A DNA stretch of 64,000 nucleotides, taken from NCBI GenBank assembly GCA_951799445.1, contig OX637288.1:1490501-1554500 (forward strand), written 5' to 3'. Source of the stretch: Pseudisothecium myosuroides. Taxonomy: Eukaryota > Streptophyta > Bryopsida > Hypnales > Lembophyllaceae. Position numbers and translations under genes: made by a program. Shown here piece after piece: positions 12,440-23,922 of the stretch (position 1 is the stretch's first letter; each line of letters opens with the position of its first letter). Under the pieces are notes generated by a model. The model did not search any database and was not told the DNA's origin. It worked only from the letters and a program-made list of their open reading frames with translations.

Positions 12440-14432
12440 AAGCACAAATGCTCTTTGTATCTTCATACCATATAGGTATTAAATCGATGCTTTAAATTTG
12501 ATATTGCCATTTTTGCAAACCACTAAGCAAATCAAGAGTTAATTTATATGTCTACATTCATTACTTCACCAAATTCTCAAATTTTGCCTTAATCTTAAGA
12601 ATTTTTTTTCATGGGACAATCATTTCGGGACGGAGGGAGTAGTAAGCAAGAAAGTAGTCTGGCTATGATCAGAATTGAAAGACTCTTAACATTGGCTACT
12701 AGTCAAGAGTATTTTTTGGCTCCCAAAATTCACAATATTTTCAATTTTGGGAATAGAATTTTGAAAATTTTGCTATCCCCATATTTCTTATCTTCCTACA
12801 TGGGAAAAATTTCCATCACCTCATACTGCATACAATCTGCTCCATAATTGCTTAAACGATTGGTTTGTGGTGCTTCTACGTTAGTCATTTTGGATGGTTA
12901 CAAGAGTGACAATAGGTTTTTTTGGTAGCATTTGGATTTGTACTAGACCTTCTACTATGACGTTTGGAAAAAATATTTAAAAAAAAAAAAAAATGGATAA
13001 TTAGCGTAAGACTAAAAAAGACATATCACCAAAATTTGAGAATTACATAAATGTAGGTAAAAAATTATTCACAAAATAGAGTGACAAAAATTTTGAAAAA
13101 AAATAAAAATAAAAAATGGCCATTTGTGAAGACTTGATGTTGATGACATTTCAGCAAAAGGATAATCTTGAAACCATCTTCAATATTCAAAAGTGCGCTT
13201 ACCAAGGACCCCTATTTGCACAAATGTGGAGGACATAAAATAATACATATTTAGATGTCCCTAAAGTTGTAGGAACCAACCTAACTAATGTGGGAATAGA
13301 CTACAAATTTTTTATTTTAGATCATTAATTTTGTAACTAATAATTATAACTAATCAAACCTCTTAAACCTCAAAGTGTGACAAATTAGCAAAAAAGACTT
13401 TTAAATACAAAATGATTTTTTAATTTTTTTGGAAAATAAGGATTATGGTTACAATGAAAACATCCATCTCCAATAAAGATTTTAAGTTCATTGGATTCAT
13501 GCTTCAAACATTATAGCAGATGACAAGTCCGTCGTTCTAAATCTGATGGAAAAAGATACCATTCTTTCTTGCCTATTTCTACTTAACAAGTTTCTTAAGA
13601 ATGAAATATATTTTTTTCCTAGACTCCTAACTCAATTCCCCACCATGAAGATTTAAACTTCTAAACTTTGTATTGCAAAAACTTTAGTTAAGAAGGTTCA
13701 AAGTCAAAAAATTTAGTCCCACAAGGTGTTGAAAAACTTGTTTTCTTCACTTTAAACGCAAATATCTTGCAATTTGTACGGTTAAAAATTTTAAAAAAAT
13801 TCACAAATTTTTATACTAGTTAAGTGTAAGATACTATGGTTAGATGTGCAAAAAAAACAAATTTTCAAAATTTTAAACTCTTTGCAATAGAAATGGCAGT
13901 TTTTAGTGTTTTTTTGGCAAAAAAAAGCCTTGGGTCCCTAGGGGTTAAATAAATTGGTTTGTTTCAAAGTGAAAAAATAGTGAAATTTAAGTGCACTAAT
14001 CTCTAAAAAAACATTGCTAGGCAATGGCACAACATGGGTTTCCAAAAGGACTGTCTCATTAAAACACTATCATTTTTTGACTTATTCAATTTGTGCTAAA
14101 AATTATACATTTTTTATTTACATGAATTGGATGACAAATTCATGAGATAGTTGTAATACTTCATCCAAAATACTATTGAGTATGAAAAATTGAACAATTT
14201 TGATATTCCTTTTTATTCCTTTGTCAAATCTGGAAGTTTTGTCCTAGATTTTAGATTTGAAGCAAAAGGAACAATTCGGAATACAAATTTATAGAAAAAT
14301 TATTCACAAACATGATAATTAGCTAAAATTATGTTTGAGTCATATCCATGTTTAATTTTAACTCTTAATTTGATGTATTACTATATTTTCTTATTTATGA
14401 GAACTTTCAAAAATCACAAATTTTTACACAAT
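12440..14432. other. AT-rich intergenic sequence with a TTAA-family right half
   Basis: No gene seen. The stretch from about 13440 to 13948 is the right half of the TTAA family in the same orientation as 33591-34526: it shares actctttgcaatagaaatgg and ends with cctaggggTTAA. A lone end resembling a Stowaway MITE (gggacggagggagtagta) is near 12629, without a visible partner. Confidence 0.5.
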
Positions 14433-15193
14433 TTAACCCCTAACGAGACCCCTAAAGGACCAAGCTGCGTTTTTTGGCAACATAGCAATTTTGGGCAGCT
14501 CACTACGAATGGAGTTTTTATTTTTTTTCTTTGAAAATTTTACAAAACATGTGCCCGAGGAGTAGCTTTAAGGCCCAACAATTTTCATAACTTTTGACTT
14601 CATGGTTAAAAAGTTATTGCATGATATGTGATTTTCATTACTCGGCGGGCAGCCTGGGCAGCTCAAAAAACTTCTTTAAAAATCATTTTTTTTTAAAACA
14701 AAAATTTGGAATTGGTTCTTTAGGTTTATATCTATACGGGAAGCTTTGAATCATTCCATTTGGATTAACGAGTCAAAAGTTATGAGGAGTTTTAGTTTGC
14801 GGGTAGGTATGGCTTTCAAAGACTCCATACCTACCCGCAAACTAAAACTCCTCATAACTTTTGACTCGTAAAGCCAAATGGAATGATTCAAAGCTTTCCG
14901 CGTCGATATAAACCTAAAGAACCAATTTCAAATTTTTGTTTTTTTAAAAAGTGATTTTTAAAGAAGTTTTTTTGAGCTGCCCGGGCTGCCCGCCGAGCAA
15001 TGAAAATCACATATCATGCAATAACTTTTTAACCATGAAGTCAAAAGTTATGAAAATTGTTGGGCCTTAAAGCTACTCTTTGGGCACATGTTGTGTAAAA
15101 TTTTCAAAGAAAAAAAATAAAAACTCCATTCGTAGTGAGCTGCCCAAAATTGCTATGTTGCCAAAAAACGCAGCTTGGTCCTTTAGGGGTTAA
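14433..15193. mobile_element. Long foldback (palindromic) TTAA-type element
   Basis: Two arms of about 370 bases are near-perfect inverted copies around a loop of roughly 12 bases at 14813-14824. The inner arm pair is ggtaggtatgg / ccatacctacc. The outer ends are cccctaaaggaccaagc at 14449 and gcttggtcctttagggg ending at 15189, followed by TTAA. The left end carries an extra TTAACCCCTAACGAGA. Arm mismatches are few compared with the divergence between family members. No coding capacity. Confidence 0.9.
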
Positions 15194-16774
15194 AAGGACT
15201 AATATGATTTCATAACATTTTCCTTCTAAAACCATATAATATAATTATATACAAACTTAATAAGATGCATGCCTACTTGTTTTAATAGAAAACCTTAAAC
15301 ACAAAATCCTTTCAATACTATAATGTGATCAGGTGTTGAATATGTTGAATTAGGAGAAAATTCAATTGTCAATTTTGACCTATATACACTAAAACTTCCA
15401 TAACTCAATCGGTCTTGGACCGCCTAAAAATATGAGTTTAGAAAGGGTCTGCGCCATTAGAGAGTTTTAGTATAGGCAGACTTGGCACCTTGGTTTTTGT
15501 GGGTTTCTTGTCAGAGGACACTTATTAAGTTCACTGTATAATACCAATTTTTTTAATTTTTTGAGCCAAGACCGTGAGGCCTGGATGTTTTACAGAGGTT
15601 TGCTTAATCATGGAGGGTGTATTTATGGAAGTTCAACTATAGCACATGATTGTGGTGTACCAACATGACTTCTATAATACCATGTAATTTTGGGAATTTT
15701 CCAATATTGTTTTCATTTCTTGAAGGACATTTTTCTAAAGTCCAAAGACTCCAGGATGTGATATCCATATCATGCCATTGCCCTAAGAGTGTAGAATAAT
15801 TAAGGTTTCAAACTTGGTTCTAAATGGTCTTTAGAAAAGTGCCAAATTCTTGAAATGGGAAATTGCAAGAAACATTTGTCCTATTTTTTGTTCCTTTGGC
15901 CTTTGATGGGTGGTATTTTGCTCATAACTTTTGCATTGTATGTCAATTTGATATGAAATTCGAAATGACAAAACATGTGGTAGTTGTAGACATTGAATTT
16001 TTATTTTTTAAAATTAGTTCACTATGTTTAAAAAATCCTTGATTAGATGTCTACTTTTGCCATTGTCATGGAGGATTTTAGTACTATTTTTGACCCAAAA
16101 ATGCAAATTTGAAGGTCAAAATTGGAATCTGACGACTTCTACCAAAGTTACACAAGACCAAAAAGGAATTTATAAAAAATACTAAAAGTGTCTATTTTCC
16201 ACATGTACTCAAAGTGCACTATCTTTGTGCAACTCACATGGAGAATAACGGAGCTTTTTTCATGATAACTTTTGAAGCACAACTTGCATGAATTTATAAT
16301 TTTTATTGAAAATGGTTGTCTTGAGTGTAATTATATACCATATCTTTTTTAATTAAAAAAAATCATTTTATATTTGAAAGTCGTTTTTGCTAATTATCAC
16401 ACTATGAGGTTCAAGGTTCTTAAATATTGGAGAGTATCCAAAATTAATGATTTAGAGCTGAATATATGTGGTCTATTTCTACAATAGGTAGGCACGTTTC
16501 TACCAAGGGGCATCTAAAAATATACTATTTCATGCCCTCTATATTTGTGCAAATAGGGTTGTGTTGTGTGTGTATTTTTGTATATTGAAGATTGTTTTAA
16601 GCTCATTCTTTTGATAAAATCTCTTCAACATGAAGTCCCCCAAAATGGCAAATTTTTAGTTTCTTTATCAATTGTTTTTTCTATTTTTTACAAATACACA
16701 CATATGTAAGGTTGTTGCAAGAGATGCAGGGTTGTTGCAAGAGACACCTGCCGTTTGGGGTTCAAAACGACCTA
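15194..16774. other. AT-rich intergenic sequence with dispersed repeat
   Basis: No gene. A left end of the TTGCAAGAAACA family begins near 15860 and its interior continues to about 16260. Sequence near 16380-16560 resembles 27660-27830. I see no ORF of interest. Confidence 0.5.
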
Positions 16775-17707
16775 TTTAACCCCTAAAGTCCCAAGGTCAT
16801 TTTTCTATCAAAAACCACTCAAAACTGCCATTTCTATAGTAAAGAGCAAAAAAAAAATTCAATGTGTTTTTTGCATATTTAACCGTAGGATCTTGTACTA
16901 GACTAGTGTAAGAATGTGTGGAAGAAATTTCAGAAACTTTGACCATGTAGATTGCAAGATATTTGCATTTAAAGTGAAGGAATCAAGTTTTTTTACACCT
17001 TGCTCAACTACATTTTTTGGCTTTGAACCTTCTTAACTTAAAATTTTTGCTCTAATGATTTTGAATTTCTAATTTTATATGATGAAGAATTGAGTTGAGA
17101 ATCTAGGAAAAAAAATTCAAAAAAGAAACACTTAGTTTTCTCTCATTAAAAAATTGTTAAGTAGAAATAGGTTTAAGATTGAAGGAAAAATTAAATCATT
17201 AATAGCTCTAAGATAAAGTTGAAATATACTAATTTCAACGGTGAGATTGTTCTAGCAAGAAATCTTAACCTTGTGAAACTTTTTTTTTTTTTAAATTGTC
17301 AAAATTGGATTCAAAAATGAATCCTACAAGTTATTTTTTCAAGAAGATGCTCTAATTGCCCGAAAAATAAGAATGTCCACAACTTTTGTATAACAAATCC
17401 AAATGGAATGAATCAAAGCTTCCCATGTAGATAAAAATAAAATCTATATGAAACATATTTAAAAAAAAATTAATTTAAAGTTTTTGTGAGGATTTTTTTC
17501 TGCCCGCCGAACTAAAATTTGTGGTTTTCGTGCCATAACTTTTGCTCCCAGGCACCGATTGAAATAAAAATTACATTTTCGGAAAGCTAATGTGATTCTC
17601 TATCTTCACAAAAAAAATTCAGAAAATTATGACAAATATTGAGACCGTAAGAGCCTGCCCGAAATCCATTTTGTCCCCCGAGGGGACAACGGGACTTTAG
17701 GGGTTAA
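16775..17707. mobile_element. TTAA-flanked non-autonomous element (inverted orientation)
   Basis: Starts TTAACCCCTAAAGTCCCAAGG and ends gggactttaggggTTAA. At 933 bp it is the reverse-oriented counterpart of 33591-34526 (936 bp). Shared interior landmarks include gaatgaatcaaagcttcc and cttttgctcccaggcaccga. No transposase ORF. Confidence 0.7.
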
Positions 17708-19860
17708 TTAAATACTATGACTTTTGAAATAATTTTTTAAAATAAAATAAAATATGGATAATTTGTAAAGCATTAAAAATAGTATATCTTTAAAAATTCA
17801 GATCTAGAAAAATTTATCTCTAAAATGAGTTATGTACCAAAAAAGGACTATAGAAAATACCAAGAAATAAAACTTGATGTCTGATTTTTAGAAAATAAAT
17901 AAAAAATTCAAAAAAATAAAATTCAAATACACATTTTTTTCACTTAAAGATGTTCTTTTTCAACTATTTTCATCTTTAAAAAAAATTGTATTCTTTGCAC
18001 TTACGCAAGAGTAGGGCACTTTGAATACATGTAGAAGGTGGAAAATTTATGATTTTTAGAAAATCTCTTGGTGGACTTGTGTGACTTTAGTAGAAGTCTT
18101 TGTATCCCAATTTTGAGTTTCAAATTCGCATTTTTGGATTAAAAATGATAATATATTCCCCCTAAATGGCCAAAGTAGACATCCAATCAAGGATTGTTAA
18201 AAAATAGTACAATAATTTTTACAAAATGCAAAAGATTACTTAATATCTACAACTACCACATGTACCTTCATTTCAAACTTAATAGAAAACAAGTAAGAGA
18301 TGCAAAAGTTATGAGCAAAAAATCACTTGTTTAATTAGGGTCAAGGGGACAAAAAATAGGACAAGTGTTTCTTGCAATTACCTTCAGTAGAATCTATATT
18401 TTGAGATGACATTGAAACAATATATGTACTGCATTCACTAATTGAACGTGACTTCTTTCACCTCATCATTGATTTGTCTTAAAGACATTGGAATTAATGT
18501 AATGTATTTTTTGCCACTTGGCAACAACTGCAATAAATAATTGCTCCTTTAATCCCATGGGTGGCAACTCACAATACTGCAATTTATGGTGCTTTTTCAA
18601 CTTTCAAATCCATAAGTAGAAAACCTTTTTATTATAGAAGTTATGAGATCATAGTAGGAAAGCATTACAAGAAATCTGAACCCTCTGGAAGGCTGTTAGG
18701 ATTTTGGCGGATGTGCAATTACAACGGAAAAAAAGGGATTTTTTTTTTAAATTTATTATTATTATTATTTTTAAATAAATAATAATAATAAATAAAATTT
18801 TAATCGAAATTCCGACAGGGCACACCGGCTGACTGCTCATCTGCTCACCTTACAGATTCTCTAACGGCCTTTTAGGGCTGACATTTTTCCTAAATGCACA
18901 TTTTCATGCATCTTAGCAGCCGAAACGTGGCCTAAAATTTTCTCGGATGGAAGACATTGAGAACATTCAGATGGAATAATTTTTATATCAATCATAATAG
19001 TTTTGGTCACTCAAAAGTCATTTTACAAACCTATAATAAGAAAATTCTCTCAAACAAGAAGGGCCAATCAGACCTTCTAGTATTTTTTTAATTGATTAAA
19101 ATTTTCTATTTCTTAATTATATTCTAAAAGATTCTTCTATTGATGTCAATCATTAGGTCTACTTTGTTATTGCATTTACGGCATTCAACTATTAGCACTT
19201 TAGGATTTATAAATTAGTATTCATGATTAGTATTTGCCACCTAACTACTTTAATGGAGTTATATTCAACCAATTGGCATTTAGGTGCCTACGTGTTGCAA
19301 GAATTTAACTCATTGATTTTGATTATCCTTACAAGTTACAAAGCTATAATTGGACAGTAGTAGTATCATGGACATTGCAAACCTTGAACACATTATTTTT
19401 GCAAAACTTGCTACGCATGAATAGTGCCTGAAAATTCTATTATGAAAAGCAATTGGTAGCATTAGATTTTAATAGAAAAGATATCACTTTCATTCAAGAT
19501 TTTAACATTCTTTATGTAACATGAAGTAGAACACATACTATAAGAGATTGGAATTATTAGAAATATCAACCCTAGCTCCTCATTGTAAGAACTTTGTTGG
19601 AAGCTCTTTTAACGTTATAATAAGTTATCAAATGCGAAGTATTCAACTTTTTTTCCTCTGACTTCTCAAAACAATCCCCCTGCACATTATTTAGAAGTTG
19701 TCGCCCCCTGCGCCAACCGCGAGCAATTTTTTTGAGAATTGACTGAGATATTGTGCATTCACGTGAAGTTCATCACAAACTTGTTTCTGAAAGGATCCAG
19801 AAGAAGTGTCCGTAACATAGCTGCCACTCCTGCCAGATACTGTACGGGTCCCGTGACTTG
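17708..19860. other. AT-rich intergenic sequence
   Basis: No gene seen. It holds the right half of a TTGCAAGAAACA-family element ending at about 18384, and at about 18740-18800 an inverted pair of ATT/AAT trinucleotide runs that could fold into a hairpin. From about 19600 the composition becomes less AT-rich, approaching the HMA upstream region. Confidence 0.5.
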
Positions 19861-20321
19861 TCTGCAGCAAAGCGGGGACCCACATTGACCGACACGGAAA
19901 GACCACCGCCTGTCTGCACTCTACCTGCAGACACTCCGTTGCCGACGCAGCTTGCCTCTGACGTTAGTGCCCTTCGAATGATGATCCAGAGCTTCTGGTT
20001 ACTATGAAACGACTGCTCGAAACATATACTGTTCATGTAATACTGAAATTCGGGGTTGCTTAAATTACATTTTCATAGGTTCCAAATTAAATTTAGTGTA
20101 GCTAGGACGGAGTATACTTAAGTACGGATGACGAAACCGTGTCCCTGATTTCCGACCTGTGGTCGATCACCGCCCTGGAGTCTGTGCCTTGAGTCTGTAC
20201 TGTAGCTTTTTAGTGTGGAGCGCACGAAAATCGAGGACCCATGTTCTCCGATACAAAACAGGGTTCAGAACAAAACGGCTCATTCACTTCAACTGATCGA
20301 AACCAAGCATACAACAGTGGC

Positions 20322-20385
20322 ATTGCACCAGTTTTCGAGAGATTGCACCAGTTTTCGAAAGATTGAACCAGTCTTGGATCGAGAG
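20322..20385 (+). repeat. Three 20-24-bp tandem repeats just before the HMA start codon
   Basis: Units start at 20322, 20342 and 20362, with the pattern ATTGCACCAGTTTTCGAGAG. The third unit is degenerate and longer. They lie 11-74 bases upstream of the ATG, probably in the 5' UTR. Homologous units stand before the start of the broken copy at 3907, so they predate the inverted duplication. Confidence 0.8.
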
Positions 20386-20395
20386 ATCGAACACC

Positions 20396-20947
20396 ATGGC
20401 ATGGTTCTATGGTAATCACGGTGAGCCCATATACGTCTCCAACGGCGATCCACGGTTCAACCGAGACGGCTTTTTTTACCTAGATCCCGCACCAGTATCC
20501 TTCCCAACGCCTCCATTCTACAACGACTACCGTCGCTCCTTCCGTCACCAGCACCCTGAATTCAGCCAAGGCCGAGAGCTCAATCCAGTCAGAGAACAGG
20601 TGCGTATCCGAAGGGAAGATCCATATCCATATCCAACTGGACCGTGGTGGCACAACCCCGACCATCCGCACAACGGCTGCACGGTTTGGGTTGTGGATCG
20701 ACACCACGAAGATGACGAAGAGAATTCCACACTCGAGTTTTACGCTCCGCAGCTCTACAGCGATAGATGCCAGAGGAGAGTGGAGGACGCCTTGAGGGAG
20801 TGCCCTGGCGTGGTGAATGTCGTTGCTGATCAGTGGGAGAAGAAAGTGACGGTGGTGGGGAATGGACTTCGGGGGGAGCATGTGTTGAGGCTTCTGAAAA
20901 GTGTGCAGCATATGGAGCGCTCGGTCTACTGGGATCGTCGAACCTGA
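20396..20947 (+). CDS. HMA-domain (heavy-metal-associated) small protein, intact copy
   Basis: Single-exon gene of 183 residues. I place the start at the ATG in the context ACACCATGG, which is shared with the paralogue; a longer reading would need a non-ATG start. Residues 1 to about 118 are low-complexity, rich in Tyr, Pro, Arg and His (PFYNDYRRSF, REDPYPYPTGP). An acidic linker (EDDEEN) follows. The rest is an HMA-like beta-alpha-beta-beta-alpha fold: LEFYAPQLYSDRCQRRVEDA, PGVVNVVADQWEKKVTVVG, then VLRLLKS. In the usual MxCxxC metal site the first Cys is replaced (L-Y-S-D-R-C), leaving one ligand. HMA proteins typically bind copper or zinc in the cytosol; this one may have lost metal binding or act in protein contacts. 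The function is inferred from fold resemblance only. Confidence 0.75.
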   Translation: MAWFYGNHGEPIYVSNGDPRFNRDGFFYLDPAPVSFPTPPFYNDYRRSFRHQHPEFSQGRELNPVREQVRIRREDPYPYPTGPWWHNPDHPHNGCTVWVVDRHHEDDEENSTLEFYAPQLYSDRCQRRVEDALRECPGVVNVVADQWEKKVTVVGNGLRGEHVLRLLKSVQHMERSVYWDRRT

Positions 20948-21444
20948 TTTAATTTTGTATCCAGATTTCCAAGTTTTGACCCCGATTATGAGATTTGTTT
21001 TTCATACATCTGGTCGTTAGATTTTGTGCTTGTGCAACAAAGTCTATCGTCGTCGTTTTAGTTTACAGACAGGATACAGAATTATTGGTGTAGGAAGATT
21101 TGGTCTTTGATTGGACCTGCATGTAACGTATAAGCTTATACTTAAAAAAGCTGGTGGACTAACTTAGCGACCAGCTTTTCTGTACTGTACAGCGGAATTT
21201 TTATTCAAATGATTGATTGATATACCAAAAAATTTGCGGCTCAACAAAGACAGGTCAGAGTGGTGCTCGATCAGTGTTACAAACTCAGAATCAATGCTTC
21301 TTGTACTTAACTTACAGCTAAATTCAGTTCCTCTGTTAAGCTTAACATCACCGCCATGGTATTCCAATTCAATTAATTAGCCTAATGCCTTTTAATAAGG
21401 GGAGGTGACTGTGGATCTCTGAAATGGTGGAGTCGGTCCTTCGC
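20948..21444. other. 3' flank of the HMA gene
   Basis: No gene seen. This is the likely 3' UTR and flank of the HMA gene; the broken copy shows no clear homology to it. The segmental repeat begins at its right end. Confidence 0.4.
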
Positions 21445-22338
21445 CATTCTTAATTTCTTTTCGTGTTCAGTACGCTAGAAGATGCACTGCCGAGTCGTTT
21501 AGACGGCGTATGAAAAAATCGGGGAAGTAATATTTCGTTGCAGACCACGGTTTGCTGACTGACAGTTACCGAGTTACGACTGTGGAGCAAAGGGTGATCG
21601 ACTGGCATGGAAGTTTTGCCAGGCCAACTGAAGCTTGCTCGGCTCATGGACAGCACACTTGGAGAAGTTTAGACGTTACTGAAATATTGTCAAGAAATCA
21701 CTTAAATACAAGTGCAGTTAATGATCCATGATGACTGTGTGAGTGTTAAGATACCAATTTGATGCTTTGACAACTGGGAGCCAGGTGAACTCAATTGCGG
21801 ATCGAACACCGGTATGCAGTGGATTTTGAGCAAGTTCTGTTAGCATGTTCTTTCGTTGGAAATTGCTTGTTCGCCAAGTTCAATTTCATTGGCAGGCTAA
21901 GCAGGTTTGATGTCCACTGAAAAAAACGCTTCAGTTGTCTGTAGTCTATCAATTAGTATTTTCATTATGTGAGAATGTTGACCATTCGGTTTTACGTCAA
22001 ATGTTTTAACCAATGTTCAAGGACCCGGAGTTGGGGATATTTTTTGAGCTATACCAGCTATTTTCTTCTATCCCCATATTGAATTAGTTTTTCAAGTAAT
22101 CGAGTCCGATTATTTTCTCTATTTTTAATTCCAACTTCTAAGTAGGAATTTTATAGATTTTTTCGTTGTTTTTTCTGCCAATGTTTTCAAATTGCAACGG
22201 GTTTTTTTCCCCAATTCCATGGTTTCTACCGGCTAACTCTGAACCAGCTGCCGGGTTTCCCCGAGCATTGCAAGGCCCGTATGGGAATTCCTGGGCCCAA
22301 CTTGTCCCTTTAGAGTAATTTAGCTTGCCACTGTTGCT
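21445..22338. repeat. Segmental repeat, copy 3, left part
   Basis: Direct copy of 1-800 with very high identity. It is interrupted at ttgccactgttgct by the LINE insertion and resumes at 23923. Small insertions relative to copy 1 are seen, for example near 21570 and 22180. Confidence 0.9.
22325..22338. repeat. 14-bp target-site duplication, left
   Basis: TTGCCACTGTTGCT is identical to 23923-23936. The uninterrupted copy 1 has this word once (about 787-800), confirming it as the target site. Confidence 0.9.
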
Positions 22339-23922
22339 TTTGAGCGTCACGGTGGACGGGCGGGGGGGCCAACGGCCCCCCTTCAAATTAAAAACCAAGT
22401 GAGGAAATTTACATAAGTTCCGGGGGAGGCGTAAAATGCCAAACCCGTTTATCTATAGTACAAAAGAACGGAGCCCATTCTATGTTAAAAGCGGTTTCTA
22501 ATTGATCTATGCGCTCAGGGTCCTTGAGCACGATATGGATATGTTTCCAAGTAGCCATGCCCGCATGAAGCGTGGCAGTCCACATATTGTTCAGAATTCT
22601 TTCGCTACTAACTGCTTGTTGACCATACCGTTTGCTACACCTATCAGTCCAGATGAACCAGACAAGGAAGGATCGCATCAGGTCCCATGGGTGTTGATGA
22701 AAGATAAATTTGCTAATGCTACCAACCACGGAGGTCCTAACAACCCCTATAAGCGCAGCCTGAAGTGAATCAATCTGTGAAACTCCGGCCCTTGAAGCAA
22801 TCGCGTTAAAGCGACGCCACAACTCCCGGGTGAATGAACAGTCCCAAAACAGATGCCCTGTAGATTCCATCGGGCAGTCACAAAACGAGCAGCTTACATC
22901 TGCATTGGGAATTCGATATGATAACCAGTCACCCGTGACAATATCTCGATTGAGGACCTGCCAAAGGAAAGTGGCTTGTTTCTTCGGCCTTGAGTTGTGC
23001 CATAATACCTGAAATACTTGGTTTCGCTCCTCCTTGGTGAAGCTCTGATTAATCAGCTCCTGCACCGCTGTAGGGCGTTCCGCCTTCTTCTTCAGGCCAT
23101 GCAGATAACCCCGCCTGGCCGTATACTCGAAGAAGGGTACTTTTTTATGCTTGGCAGTTTGCTTCCAGGACCACACACCTGGGTCCCAAGGAAGACTTTC
23201 TATGTGTACTCCCGGGTGCACCCAAATTGCATTTGGGCGCTTGGGGTCTGTCTCTGGGTTACAGTCCGAGAAACTCTTCTTCTCGGCATCCCATAATACC
23301 ACTCTTACTGGTTTTAATCCGAGGTAAGGTAGTCTGTATATTCCTTCATCTCTGATCAGAATGCCCTTCTTCTGGTCCAGGGTGTACCTGGAGACTCTCT
23401 CCCCCCCTGCATCCTCCATCTGCTGATGGAAAAAGAAAGGACTCCCGGGATCATTGAGCCAGGCATGTTGTTTTCTCTCGGGGAAAGCTCTTGGGTCCCA
23501 CGGAATGTGAGAAATAGCTTTCAGCCTTCGCTTCCGTCCAAGCTCCGTAACTGCTCCCCGTCTAGGCAGCTTTTCCTGAATTTGCTTAATTGTGATCCAG
23601 TCTTGCGTATCCGAATCCCAGAGATGGGATACCTTCGAGATTCCAGCTCTTGCCCAGAGATGTAATCCCACATTCGGCCCCATCCCTAGTGGTTTATCTT
23701 CCTCCTCCATAATTAGAGGGTTACCAAACAGCGGCTGTCTCAGCACACTGCTTAATTCCTGGGGTGGCGTCTGAATCAGACTGCCCTTAATGGACCAGAA
23801 TGCTTTAAAACAAGCTTTCAAAAGTGGTGAGAAATTATTGTTCTTCAATCCTTTGCTGAAGAACATCCAGTTAGGGGATTCGTGCCATTTGGCATCTCCC
23901 AATGGTCGCCCAGCGTCTATCT
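22339..23922 (-). mobile_element. 5'-truncated LINE (non-LTR retrotransposon)
   Basis: About 1.58 kb, inserted on the minus strand into segmental repeat copy 3. It is flanked by an exact 14-bp target-site duplication and absent from copy 1. It carries only the C-terminal part of the second ORF, the region beyond the reverse transcriptase core, with a zf-RVT domain. The 3' end (left side) has a short A tail and a GC-rich hairpin. The open frame and the perfect duplication indicate a recent insertion. Confidence 0.92.
22363..22381 (-). other. GC-rich hairpin near the 3' end of the LINE
   Basis: An 8-bp perfect stem of G/C (22363-22370 with 22374-22381) with a three-base loop, lying between the LINE stop codon and its 3' terminus. 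Terminal stem-loops are used by some LINE reverse transcriptases to recognise their own RNA. That role is inferred here. Confidence 0.6.

Larger units (their letters stand above)
9140..12440. repeat. Long duplicated AT-rich block, left copy
   Basis: This block is collinear with about 25030-28700. Matching landmarks in the same order include the phrase ending tttggatag (9413 / 26396), gagcaagtagagatgg (9495 / 26534), cttgcatggcaaataag (10235 / 26568), tgcaaatgcaa (10800 / 27006), the tgtgatttccatatctattg motif (10940 / 28347) and caaggcaaagca (12434 / 28624). Each copy has its own later insertions. No gene is visible in either copy. Confidence 0.75.

Noticed and set aside
12611..12847. Plus-strand ORF with a Stowaway-like end (gggacggagggagtagta)
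   Set aside because: No matching inverted end was found nearby, and the ORF runs through AT-rich repeat sequence.
20480..20911. 143-codon minus-strand ORF opposite the HMA gene
   Set aside because: It is antisense to an intact gene and its content is the complement of the low-complexity region; the paralogue does not preserve it.
22138..22398. Minus-strand ORF just left of the LINE
   Set aside because: It spans the LINE 3' UTR, the target-site duplication and host repeat, with no conserved content.
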